Source: Acholoe squamosa (lineage: Eukaryota > Annelida > Polychaeta > Phyllodocida > Polynoidae). From it: a DNA stretch of 64,000 nt. The translations under genes and the position numbers were made by a program. Below the pieces are notes generated by a model. That model saw only the letters and a program-made list of their open reading frames with translations, searched no databases and was not told where the DNA came from. This document shows positions 1 to 12,300 of the stretch, in pieces. Location: contig OX439036.1 in NCBI GenBank assembly GCA_949317995.1, positions 102,965,891-103,029,890 of the forward strand. The letters run 5' to 3'. Position 1 is the stretch's first letter. Each line of letters begins with the position of its first letter.

Positions 1-118
1 CCAGGAATTCCTGGGTTTGATTCCAAGTTTCCTGTATCAAATTATGTTAAATTCCTGGAAAAATGTGTCTAAAAGTCCAGTTTTCCTTGTTTTTGTCGGC
101 CTATGAGTGGCATCTCTG
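1..118 (+). repeat. Dispersed repeat, inverted copy at 52641-52757
   Basis: The first ~118 bases match the reverse complement of 52641-52757 with scattered substitutions, including the palindrome CCAGGAATTCCTGG and a GTGGCATCTCT end. No coding potential is visible. It is a copy of an unnamed interspersed repeat, probably cut by the window edge. Confidence 0.6.
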
Positions 119-741
119 ATTATTACATGGGGTATGGGGTGTAGGACCACATGTATTATGACGTCACCCAGTGACCCAGTGCCCCTGTGCGCCCCCTAGC
201 GGGGTAAAGCCGCACGAGGCATTCATGAAAGGAACTCAAACCCTGCTGCTAGATTTAGTCGTAGAAGAAACAGTCTCTTGTAGTCTCTAAATTCATACCT
301 CCATCAACACATTTAGTCTTCGTTGGTCAAATATACTTCTAGCATTTTGACCAGTATTGTTAAGCCTTTTTGTATACGAGTAAATAAATATAATTCATGA
401 ATTAATGTGTTTAGCGTTGTGTATTGAAAGTTTTAACATGGGCTTGGATTGGGGGAGTGAGCAAATGTGTTTGCAAACCTTGTAACTCATGGTAAACCCC
501 GTTACCGTAGTACCTTAGAACCAATTAGAACCCCCCCCCCCAAAAAAAAAAGCCAATACTACTCCCTAGCCAATTTTTTTAAAAACCAAACAACAGATAT
601 AACACCCCCCCCCCACCCCCATCTAAAAAAAAAAGAAATTGGAATGACGTGTTACAACGAGTACGTGAATCACCCACATTTTTTTTCAATGTTGACCCTC
701 CCCCTAGGCTAGGGCTCTTGTTTCACCCCCTCCTCTTAAAT

Positions 742-1305
742 CTATGGGTCTAGACCCCTAAAATCGACAGTGTGACATGGCCTTTTCTTAAAATCGACAA
801 ATGACATGGGGCTTCTAGGGACATGGGACAAAAAAGATAGTGACAGGGGACATGGACTTTTCTTAAAATCGACATGTGACATGGAGCTTAGGGAGTGGTC
901 ATTATTTATCAACAGGGGGGGGGTGGTGGGTTTTCGCACGGACGCGCGGAAATTTTTTATGCCCCCCCCTCGACGGCAGTCAAAATTTTTTGTGCCCCCC
1001 CCCCGCGCCAGAGGCGCGGAGAGTTTTCGCGCCCCTCTTTGATCTATAGTAGCGCGCGGGCTTTTTTGCTAAAAAGAGGGTGAATTTTTTTAGCCCCCCT
1101 CAAGAGGGGTCAAAATTTTTTAGCCCCCCCCCTCGGGAGGGGTCTGAAAATTTTACGCCCCCCCTCAAACCCACCCTCCCCCCCCTGTTGATAAATAATG
1201 ACCACTCCCTTATAGTGACAAGGACAGAGGAAAATACAAATTTAGTGACATGGGCTTTTCTTAAAATCGACAAGGGACATGGGGACCCCCCATCTAGACC
1301 CCCAA
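742..1305. repeat. Interspersed repeat split by a MITE
   Basis: This element is built from recurring motifs such as CTTTTCTTAAAATCGACA and GTGACATGG. An inverted, uninterrupted copy lies at about 56505-56735. The copy here is interrupted at 891-1209 by a MITE. The short open frames over it are low-complexity shadows. Class is unknown. Confidence 0.6.
891..1209. mobile_element. Harbinger-type MITE, copy 1 (TSD TTA)
   Basis: This 319-bp element starts GGGAGTGGTCATTATTTATC and ends with its reverse complement. It is flanked by TTA at 888-890 and 1210-1212. Homopolymeric G and C runs follow the termini. A second copy at 55159-55454 is flanked by TAA. A TWA target duplication is the hallmark of PIF/Harbinger elements; no transposase is present, so it is non-autonomous. 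Degenerate relatives lie near 3471-3610 and 52181-52505. Confidence 0.75.
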
Positions 1306-1399
1306 ATCTACCTTGAACTCTGGCAATAACTGACTTGGCCCTGAAGAAAAGATTAGCACACCAAAGTTGAGGCGGGAATCCCGATCACTCACCAAGCAG

Positions 1400-1509
1400 A
1401 TTCGTGCTCTGTTGGGACAAAGTGTGAAATTTTTCGTGAACGTAGGGGGCCTTCTTTTCGTGAACGTCGGGGCCTTCTGCAGCACGCATGCGTATTTGCA
1501 GCATCCAAC
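1400..1509 (+). promoter_or_regulatory. Presumed SNX30 5' UTR/promoter-proximal region
   Basis: The stretch before the SNX30 ATG is outside recognised repeats and contains CGCATGCG-like sequence. The ATG context is CAACATGG. No TATA box or initiator stands out, so the transcription start is not located. Confidence 0.35.
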
Positions 1510-1632
1510 ATGGCGGATTCTCAGGAGGAAGAAAAGACATCTAAATCAGAGGACGATTTCATGGATCCTTTAGGAGCAAATGATCCACTTTCCAGAGGTC
1601 TAGAGGATGGATATGATGACATTGAATATGAT
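1510..1632 (+). CDS. SNX30: SNX30 exon 1 (residues 1-41)
   Basis: The ATG in CAACATGG context opens an acidic leader ([17 protein letters not shown]). The donor is GAT|GTAAGT, phase 0. This is the only plausible start, since exon 2 has no well-placed upstream ATG. Confidence 0.85.
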
Positions 1633-4600
1633 GTAAGTCTAGGTGTATCTAGGATGTGTATTTTGGGAGAAACAGTCATTCTAGCGGCGCCGGGAGTCTG
1701 CGCTGTCTTCTGCTACGGTACGGCTAGCATTTGACAGCTCGATCACGGATGGTCATGGTGGCGTGATGCTGAAGTCAGTGAAGACTGAAACCACTTTCAA
1801 CTTTCAATGTTTTGAACCTATTCTCAGGAGGTTAAACTATATTCTGTATGTGCTTATTCTAAAATGCGAGTTATGTGTCTCAAAGGTCAATCGGATCATG
1901 GGTAGAGTAGGTAGTACATTAGCTTAAAAATCTAAACTCTCATCTCTATTCTCTGAGACTCTGTACAGTGTACCGCCGTGAGAGTTTAGAAAATCCCATG
2001 TTTGCCAGTGGGTGGCTGCCTGTGTATTTGCTCAAAGACCACACTTTTTCGGCCATTAATACTTAGAATTTCTTAAAATTTTGAAGATCCCTGCAAAGGG
2101 AAATGTGTTAGCTATACACTCATCGATTTTTAAAATGGCTTATAATAAATAGTTTAGAGCATGTTTCCTGCACACATCTCTTTTCATTCTGCCACCTTCC
2201 AACCTGAGCGCGAAAAGGCTAGCATGCGACATCAAAGAGTCCGCATAGTCACGTGGTACCGCCCATCGTGGTCACATGGACTAGCATTAATCTCGAACCA
2301 GATAAGTAAGGCTGTACAAACCATGATTACATACTCCAAGCTCTTATAGAATTTGATAAACCAACAACCCTAATGATACTGTCCCTACGCCGTAGAACTA
2401 CTTTTGCCGAAAATATCATTATATAAAAATTTCATTGAGGCTATTTGATCTGATAGTGACGCTCGCGAGCTTGCACTATGCTGACTCCTTGAGAATCACG
2501 ACTTACGGCGCGAAAATGGTGGAGGTTTAAATAGACTTAAATGTTAGTTGTAGCTCTGTGTTTTGTCCCCTCCATACTAGAGAGTTCTTCACCCACTTGT
2601 AAACATCCGCTTTTCTAAACTCTCACGGCAGTACAGAGATGAGAGTTTAGATTTCTAAGCTAGTAGTACATTGGCTGGGGGCCCGGGCTGGGGGGCATGA
2701 AAGGGAATCTCAATTTGCATTTTTTTAGCGCCTCCCATGCTGCATAGCGGCAGTACCTCGAAGCGGTACGGGAGTGCGCTATGATGATTGCATTTGCCCC
2801 ATGTGATGAGGTCTCACAATACAAAATTACTGAATAGAGAAATTGATAATTGTGAAATCTTCTTTATGTCTGCTTTTATGAGACATGTCATCAAACACTG
2901 GTGTACCGACATTAACGGCGGGAGGTGTTTTTTTACGCGGTCACAACTGCATTTCTTGTTAATATAGATGTAGCTATAATAGGCTATATAGATCTAGATG
3001 CATGGATTCCCGGTACTATTCTTCGTGTCTTCGTGGGGGTGGTAAACATCCTCACTAGTTTGATGTATTACCAACGCCTTCGGCGCTGGGATGGTGGTTG
3101 AAATTTGATGACTCAATGGTGGACTTGCAGAAAATTCTATGTAGATTAAAGTAAACTTGCAGGCTGCACATGTACACCCCCTGCCCTGGATCCTACCCCA
3201 CCCTGTTACTGTGTATTACATGAACACCCTCCACCCATCATGCGCACACCCTCCCCCCCCACCCTGTGTATCATGCATACACTTTCCGCCCCCCCCCCCA
3301 CACCGCATATGAAGCATGCACCCTCCCCCCCCACCCTGCGTATCATTTATACTCCCTCCCCCACACTGCGTATCATGCATACACCCTCCCCACCCTGCGT
3401 ATCACGCATACACCCTCTCCCCACCCTGCGTACCATGTTTACTCCCTCCCTGCAACCTTTTGACCCCCCCCTCCGGCACGGAGAATTTTCGCGCCCCTCT
3501 TTAATCTATAGTAGCACCAGGCTTTTATTTTTGCTAATAAGAGGGTAAATTTTTTATCCCCCCCCCCCTCAAGAGGGGTAAAAAAATTTATGCCCCCCCC
3601 CCGACTGAAACCATGTCCTGATTCCAGACATGGTCGAAACCAAGCTGCAGCACAATCTTCTTTAGACTCTGTACTCGAATGCCATTTGGGGCCAGCATAC
3701 AGCGTTATGATGTAACACCTAGCTTGTGACGTCACACCCTGCTCCATAACTTTAAATCTACATGTATTTGTAAAAAGTCTTAAGACCCAAGTTATGGCCA
3801 AGCCTCAGTTGGGACGAGGGAACCGGGGCGCCGCTCACCTCTAAAAGGGCCTCCCTAGCCCACTTAAAAGGGTCTATTTCTCCTCTTTTCTATCCCCTCA
3901 GGATGTGTGTGGTGCACATATGCGCGGGCACCAACACATTCCCCTGTGAAATTGTGTAAGTAGTTCTCGCCATGAATATGACCTTAGCTGTCGAAATGGC
4001 GTTAAACATCTATTACTCACTCACTCACTCACCTCTAAAACTCCACAAGACTCTTATCAATACTAAGATCTCATGCATGTGCAGTGCTACAATTTGTATT
4101 TGCTCAATTCTTATCTCATGTACCTCAATGTAAATCATTGTTATTGTCAATTAGATGATGGATTATGATTGATAATCACGGCCATTTAATTACATCAGAG
4201 ACAGGCAGAGCTGTTCTGAAAATCTTTTACCTGCATTTACTTTGTTGTCTTTGAGTTTGATGTGTTGTGAATGCATCGCCTCGGTTTGAGGCTATGGGTT
4301 GTCATTGGCGCCGCCCTATCAGGAATACACCTCAACTCCGTTCTCGCCATAACCTCTACTTCATTGTTCACCTCCACCTCATGTTGTCAACGTAAAATTT
4401 CCTCTCCCACCCACCCTTTATAAATATTAAAATCTGCTACTATCACATCACAAATATCACCTCCATTAACATATCAACAAACTTGTTGTCATAACTCCAT
4501 TGTCAATATTACCTCACTTATATTAACTCATCAGGTACTTTCAAGTTCCAACCTTCCTATAACTTAACTGGCACTCACAAGGCCTACTGTTTTACATGTA

Positions 4601-6335
4601 TTTTATGTTTGTATGTATATATATCATAATATTTTATTAATTCAATGGTTATTATCAACATAAAATTTAATTACCCCATTACACTCTTGTGTACTTCTGT
4701 GGGGGTGTGTGGTAATGCTGAGAAAAGCCAAAAGGGGTGATAGTTGTGGAAGTAGTGGTACTCGGTAGTACATAGTATAGAGACAAAAGTGGGCTCAAGA
4801 GAAAAATATGTAGAATGCCGTCTTACAAGTTACAGATCCCTATGATGTACCCGGTACACAGATTGAAAATGGAAAGCAAAACACATCTCGAAACCAGCTT
4901 CCCTAGTGTTTCGTAATGTTTAGACTGGCTAGGGGATCAGTCTGTTGAGTTAAAAGCCTACATATGTATATCATATACCAATATAAAATTCAGTATTTGA
5001 TATCTGGCCAATAAGAAATAATAAAGAGAAGCCACATCAAATTCTTAATTTATTAAAGTTATGGAGTACATAGGGGTCTTTGAATATATACTATGCACAA
5101 AAGTCTGGTCTGAAATACCGTTAGTACTGGTCTTAAATACCGTAAGTACCGGTCTTAAATACCGTAAGAACCGGTCTTAAATACCGTAAGTACTGGTCTT
5201 AAATACCGTAAGTACTGGTCTTAAATACTGTAAGTACTGGTCTGAAATAAGTACCACGGTAAGTAAGTAGATATTCAAAGTACGATCAGCATCTTAAATA
5301 TCAGTGAAGAGCGCTTACTTGTGTGATGCAATTACCGGTAGTAACAAAAATCAAGTATCCTTGTAAAACTTCTCCTTATTTATTCCTTTAGATCCAGCCA
5401 ATCAAGAGTGCAGAGTTGGACGCAGTCCTGGCACAGAACAGACAGCAGATGATGAAGTTAAAGCTAGAAGATGACGATTTAGACAATGAAACGAAGGACT
5501 TGTTCGTCATCGTTGACAATCCAGAAAAACATGTTACCACTTTAGAATCTTATATGACATTCCGAGTAACTACAAAGGTGAGTATAGGGATGTGGCATTG
5601 AGGTAGGTATGTGAGGGAATGCGGGGTTGGGGTAGGTATTTGAGGGAATGCGGGGTTGGGGTAGGTATGTGAGGGAATGCGGGGTTGGGGTAGGTATGTG
5701 AGGGAATGCGGGGTTGGGGTAGGTATGTGAGGGAATGCGGGGTTGGGGTAGGTATGTGAGGGAATGCGGGGTTGGGGTAGGTATGTGAGGGAATGCGGGG
5801 TTGGGGTAGGTATGTGAGGGAATGCGGGGTTGGGGTAGGTATGTGAGGGAATGCGGGGTTGGGGTAGGTATGTGAGGGAATGCGGGGTTGGGGTAGGTAT
5901 GTGAGGGAATGCGGGGTTGGGGTAGGTATGTGAGGGAATGCGGGGTTGGGGTAGGTATGTGAGGGAATGCGGGGTTGGGGTAGGTATGTGAGGGAATGCG
6001 GGGTTGGGGTAGGTATGTGAGGGAATGCGGGGTTGGGGTAGGTATGTGAGGGAATGCGGGGTTGGGGTAGGTATGTGAGGGAATGCGGGGTTGGGGTAGG
6101 TATGTGCCGTAAAACCCTGTGTGTAAGCCATGGCTTAAAGACCACTTCAGAAGCCTACTGCAGCTAACAGAATCTTCCTGTTGTGGCTTATAGGCGGGGA
6201 TTTCTTAGTGTAGAACAGTACAGGGGTCAACAAATCAGTTCTGAACGAGAAATCAAAGTTGTGTCCAGCAAGGAAATGTTGTGTGCCCTGTCCTTTAACT
6301 CTCTCTCTGTCTCTCTCTGTCTCTCTCTCTCTCTG

Positions 6336-6399
<64 letters not shown>

Positions 6400-9300
6400 C
6401 CGTAAACTCCCGCGTATAAGACGCGTCCTCTACGCCAAACAAAATGCTGGGGAGTCTTATAGCTTTATCTCAAGTTGGGGGTGCGTCTTATACGAGGGGT
6501 AATTTTTCTATAGAAATGTACTAATCTTACAAAAATCACCCTTAAAATGTGCGTCTTATACGCGAAAATGCATGTGCTAAGTTTGGGGTGCGTCTTATAC
6601 GCGCAGTGTGTCTTATAGGCGGGAGATAACGGTATATATATATATATATATATATGCCTGGCTTGGCTGTTGTGTACAGAGGGAGATGTTTTTGTGTCTC
6701 GGGCATTGGACACAGGGATTTGTTGAGCCCTGACAGTACCACTAAATTTGTGATTTTCATGCCTCAGATGCGACAAAGGGTACGACTAATATGCAAGGTT
6801 TTATGGTAGTTTGAGGGGTACTTGGTGAGGGGACTACGAATGTGGGGCACATGGACATGGAAAGTAGGGGACATGGGTTGTTTGAGTACAAGATAAAATG
6901 ACATGCTGGAGATAACATGAATACATAAGAGTGGGGAAACAAGGGATGAGAGGAAAGATGGGTGTGTGGCATGTGGGGCATTGGGTGAGCTGACATGGGG
7001 TGTGGAGGAGGGGGGGGGGCGGTACCAGATAAAAGGACTTTGGGGCATTGGATGAGGCGACAAGTAGTGACTGGGGGCATTGGGTGAGGGGACATTAAGT
7101 GAGCGGGGGGCATTTGGGTGAGGTGATAGTATATGAAGTGAGCGGGGGCATTATATTCCAAGTTAGCAGGTCGCCCATGGGCGCCGCCATTACTGGAGCT
7201 TGTTACCAGCGAGTTCTATTGATAAGACCTATCAGATGGGTACCAGTCGGCCCCCGAGAGGACCGCAGTGAATTGTTGGGGTTATCTCATTGGCTAATAA
7301 ATAATCCTGCTAAGTCCGTATAGGTGACGGGATAGTGGATGGCAAGGATGATTGGGCACAGGGTTTGGAAGGAATGGTCTGTAGTGACATAACTTGTGGA
7401 AGCATGTGATAAAGAGAGACATGAATAACTTAATTACGGATGCTGCATTAATGTAGCACATCACATCAACAAAAGGGCAGTGTAGGCCATAGCACTTCTC
7501 GCTGTGGATGTATTACGGTAAGTGGTATGAAATAGTCTGCCTTATCAGGTGTTGTTGTTATTATGGAGATAGCAGATTACGCCCACTGACTGAAGTAGGT
7601 GCTAGCACACTCAATATTTGTGCACTCAATGTTTAAGGAATAGACCAAACAAAATTAAAAATAAACCAGCATAAAAAAGAAAGTTCAGTACCAATTATTC
7701 TCACACTACAAACATCAATATATCATATCAAAAAGTAGGGGACAGAGTTTAAGTACTTAAATGGGCTATCAAGCGCATTTTCTCTAATAAGGAGAATTGG
7801 GTCGCATATCTCTAGCCAGATATACAAGTGAAGTATTGATAGTGTGTCATAGTCACCCAAGCATCCCTGACAATTGGCCAAAATATAATCAATGCAGATA
7901 GATCTTGCTAGGTTGACGTCTACCTCACATACCTACCCAACCCCGCACTTTTATTTTCCTGTATATTTATAGACCCAAGTTTTTTTTTTATTTGTATTTG
8001 ATATTATGCCAGTACACTTTCATTTCTATTTGTGCCAACAGACAACACGGCCCGAGTATGAATGTCAGGAGTTCCAGGTGCGGCGGAGGTATAATGATTT
8101 TGTATGGCTGCGACAAAGACTTGAAGAAACACAGAGCACACACATAGTGCCTGTAAGTATGGCCTGACAAAAATAAGGTCGGCCTTAAAAATATTTATTT
8201 CCTGTACAGAGGCCTGGCATAGTGTTTTTTTGTGGGTGGACATTTTTGGTCTCTCTGCACGAGATTCTAGGTTACCAATCCCTCAAATTTAGAATGTCAG
8301 ATTCATGCTGACTCTGCTTACCATGACCTTTACCCCAAAAAAAAAAATCAGAAACAAAATTTTTTCCCCTCCTCCCCCATGGGTCTGAAAATAATCCACC
8401 CTCAGGACAGGAAGCGAATATATTTTTAAGGGTGGCCTAGAAATCTTGTTTGGTAAATGAAATAAGTAATGTTGTAAAAGATAAATGGTTTTCTTATTTT
8501 GCTCACTGCATGTAATCGAGTTTGGTAACTATGAGCCTCACTGTCTAGAGATATCATGGTTGGCTCTGTATGCTATCAAATTGAGGACAAGATTGGACAA
8601 GAAATGTTGTATCTTAATGGGGCCGGTAGCCGTCCAGACGTGGATAACAATGTGAGACTTCAGGAAAACATGGGGTATCATATGGCATGGGCAATGGTAT
8701 TACCGTAAACTCCCGCGTAGAAGATGCACTGCGCGTATAAGACGCACCCCAAACTTAGCAAATGCATTTTTGCGTATAAGACGCACATTTTGAGCCTCAA
8801 TTTTGTAAATTCAGTACATTTCTATAGTAAAATTACCCCTCGTATAAGACGCACCCCAAACTTGAAAAAATCCTATAAGACCCCCCAGGCATTTGTTTGG
8901 CCTAGAGGACGCGTCTTATACGCGGGAGTTTAGGTAATAAAGCAAATTGTGGTAGGGCAATTGCAGTCATATGATCAATCTAATAATTTTAAGTTGTTTA
9001 TGAAATGTTGATAATTGACTTTGATGGGTTCTGTGTTACTTTGGTTTGTTTCAGCCATTACCAGAAAAACACAGTCTACGACGATTAGAGAGATTTTCAC
9101 CAGAATTTGTTAAAACACGACAAATGGCACTACAAAAGTTTACGCAAAGAATAACAGATCATCCTGTCATGTCTTATAACAAGTATTTCAAGACATTCCT
9201 AACAGCAAAACAGTGGGTAAGTCAAGACATCTTTAACTGCTCAGCTTCTTATAGTGACGCCCTGTGAGCCCACCCCCAGCCTCCCCCTCCCCCGGTTCAA

Positions 9301-12300
9301 ATTTTTCCAGACAACCAGACCGCCTTTTGTCTTAGCGAGAAACTTGTTTTTGGTCCCATCCCCCCATCGATTTTAAAATTTAGCTCCCCCACCACTCCCA
9401 GTGTTAAAAAATGTATTATCCTTTAGTTTGACCATATAGTTTCTGATGCTAGCATAATGTTTGCCAGTATAAGAGCATCCAGACTTTTAAGACGTAGAAT
9501 GGCTTTGACCATTGCAGTTTAAATACAATTGAATTTCAAATTTCAGGAGTTTCAAGCAGCCAAAAAGGAGGGTTCAGGATTTATGAGTCGTGTTGCTGAC
9601 TCCTTCCACAATATTAGTGCGGCATACATGATGAAGAGCCGGCCGCCAGAATTCACCGCCATGCATGAGTATATTACAACCTTCTCTGAAAAACTAGGCG
9701 TCTTAGACAGAATAGCACAGCGAATATCCAAGGAACAATATGGTAAGTGTTTAATATCTGAGAGTAAAGATTTTATAGTGGACTTGTCCATCTATTCACA
9801 TAACTCAGGTAGTCATGTTTCATATTTAGGGGCCAATCTGTTTGACTTACATTTCTCTTTGTATTAGAAATGAATAGGGATGAGTGTATGAGATAATAGT
9901 GATATCCAGTGACAACAGAGGATGCTATATGCACAGGGTAATATGCTCATACGAAAGTTTCATATGTGCAGTATAGAGGTCAAGATTCAATTGTTCAGTG
10001 CTTAGTGCACACCCCTGTATACAGCCCAGTTATGGTCCAGTTATGATAAAGGCTCTATGCGAAAGTTGACGGTAGCATACAATGATGCCTTGTGTATGCT
10101 TCTTGGTGTGCCCAGGCATAGCAGTGCTGGGGAGATCTTTGTGATCTGTGGGTTGCCAACTTGTGGTGCAACAATAAGAAGACTTATATATAGTTTTATA
10201 TATGTCGTCAAAAAATGTCAGAAAATAACCTGATAAAAAGACTAGTGGACCCAGTATCTAGTGACAACCTATACACTTCCTGTATCTCGAGATGCTGGTA
10301 TCGATAACTGTTTGTACACTTCAATGTTCCTTAGCTGTTTTTTTATATGTAGTATGTATACATGTAGCTGTGTAACATATGTGTGTGCCTTTATCCTATA
10401 GACCTTTTGTATCACAACTGAAGTCTGAAATAAAGTTTGAATTGAAATTGAATTGATATGATTTCAAATTTCATATGAACATGCATAGATGTGTAACCCA
10501 TTAAGACCGTGTTTCTAGTTTCATGATACACCAATGCAGTGCTTACAAGACTACTCACCAGCACTGCATCGGTGCTTCCCTTCAGGGCTGTGTCAGACTC
10601 AGTTCCAAAAGGGTCAGTGTGATGTATTGATGCGGCTCTGGCAAGTTACTGGCCAAGACTGCATTCATGCATCATGACGACCTAAGACAAATGTGGTGGT
10701 CCCGCGTCGTCTTCGAGGTACCTTCGTGGTCCTCGTGGGCGACGTCGAGAGCACCTCTATAACCCGACGCCTGGGGGCGCTGGAGTCCAGCGCCACGTCA
10801 CCACTTGGTCACGTGGCCCATGACTCCGGTGTCAGGGTCAGTCCAGCCACGACTGACCATCGTGAGCGATGGTTGGCGGCTGCCCGGCTACCATATTCTA
10901 GTACTCCTCTGTGCTGCTGCACAGAGGAGGCGTATGTGGAATATCAACTGTAGACACTAGAAGGCCTAGTGTCGAACCTGATTTAGAGTTCAAACTCTGC
11001 CACCTGTAACTGTGATCGAGAACGGCTGATGCCTATGTGTTATTAGACAATAAAGTTTTAACTGGAACCTGAATAGTTGTTCTTCGTTGTTTATCGAAAG
11101 ATTCGATTGAACATCGAGGGGTAGAACACTACACTGGTGCCGTGACCAGTTGTTAACTTTAGTCCGCATAGGTACTGCGAGCTTAAGTTCGACATGCAGG
11201 GTCACTTGGATGAAGGTGATGACCCCAATCACCAACATCAAGTGACTACAGGCCCGTTAGTGGATAGAAATGATCCACTAATCGGTGGTGGTTTGAACCA
11301 CACCCTGATATTAGGTCCATCGTCTGACCCGTTGGGCCTGTATCAAAGGAGCCGACTACTCAATTGGCGAGTATCGACTCAACTCTCTCCGGCGGCTGAG
11401 AACTTCTTGAGGACACAGAGTTTGTCCTATGTAGAAAAATCAGCCTCGCCCGTGGGAACTCCAATGGGCCTTGGCAGTTGGTCCTTCGAGGGTCCCTCGC
11501 CCGTGTCGATACAAGGAAGTATTGACAGTGGCAGGGGACTCAACGAGGAGTTGCTGCAAGAGCAGCAACGCCAACTGCGCCAGGGTCGCCAGCAGTTGGA
11601 TGCTCTCGCGAGTAACACCACGAAAGCTCAGGAGAAGAGTACAGAAATAGAGCTGAAATTGGAACAGCTTAGGCAGCAAGCGTTAGAGGCTTCGAACAAG
11701 ACTCAGATCGCGAATAGAGAACTTACTGATCTTCAGGAGAAGGTCAAGCAGCTCTCTAGCGAAAAGGAGTCCTTACTTGCAACGAAGTCGGAGATCGAGC
11801 GTAGTCGGTTGACAGCAATGGATTGTCAATCCCTAAAAGCGAAGATCGATCGCCTTGCTACTAGCCGCCGAGAATGTGTCGAGAGAGCTCGAAACGATTT
11901 TCGGGATGCCCAACACGAGCAGACGTCCCTTAAACATAAGTTGAAACTACAAGAAGTAGAAAAGACTATGTTGGAGGAGCAACTGCAAGAGTTGCGGCAT
12001 GAGTTGAACCAACAATCAGCCGAGCATACTGAAGAAGTAGCTGAGCACCTAACAGCTTATGAAAAGCAGGTGAAACAGCTACGTCAGGAACGGGAGTCGT
12101 TACTCTGTCAGATGCAAGCTGACGAGGATGCTCGAGCCAGGGACGAGGCAGAAATGCGTCGTCGCTGTGAGGAACGAATCGAACACGCAAACAAAATGGC
12201 CGAGCTTAATTCCTTGAAGTCTGAATCCCTAGTAGCCCAATCACTGAAAGATCAGAAGGATTCGGATACTCTGGGAGCCATGCGTGGAGAAATCGATGAG

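Larger units (their letters stand above)
1633..5391 (+). other. SNX30 intron 1
   Basis: No coding exon is seen in these 3.76 kb. It holds a long inverted-repeat element (1912-2675), a C-rich minisatellite (3225-3450), a remnant of the GGGAGTGGTC MITE family (3471-3610), a SINE (3847-4027) and a 22-bp tandem repeat (5108-5260). Confidence 0.8.

Noticed and set aside
467..1316. Several short ORFs rich in Pro and Lys/Phe
   Set aside because: Homopolymer runs inside MITE and repeat sequence; no domains or splice context.
3439..3801. 120-aa minus-strand ORF
   Set aside because: Runs through a MITE fragment and G-rich repeat; no domain.
5550..6145. Two minus-strand ORFs of ~190 aa with a perfect 29-residue repeat
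   Set aside because: They result from the 29-bp minisatellite, which stays open in all frames; there is no flanking gene, and the DNA lies in an SNX30 intron.
6147..6419. ORFs with Tyr-Ile and Arg-Glu runs
   Set aside because: Translation of a (CT)n/(TA)n microsatellite.
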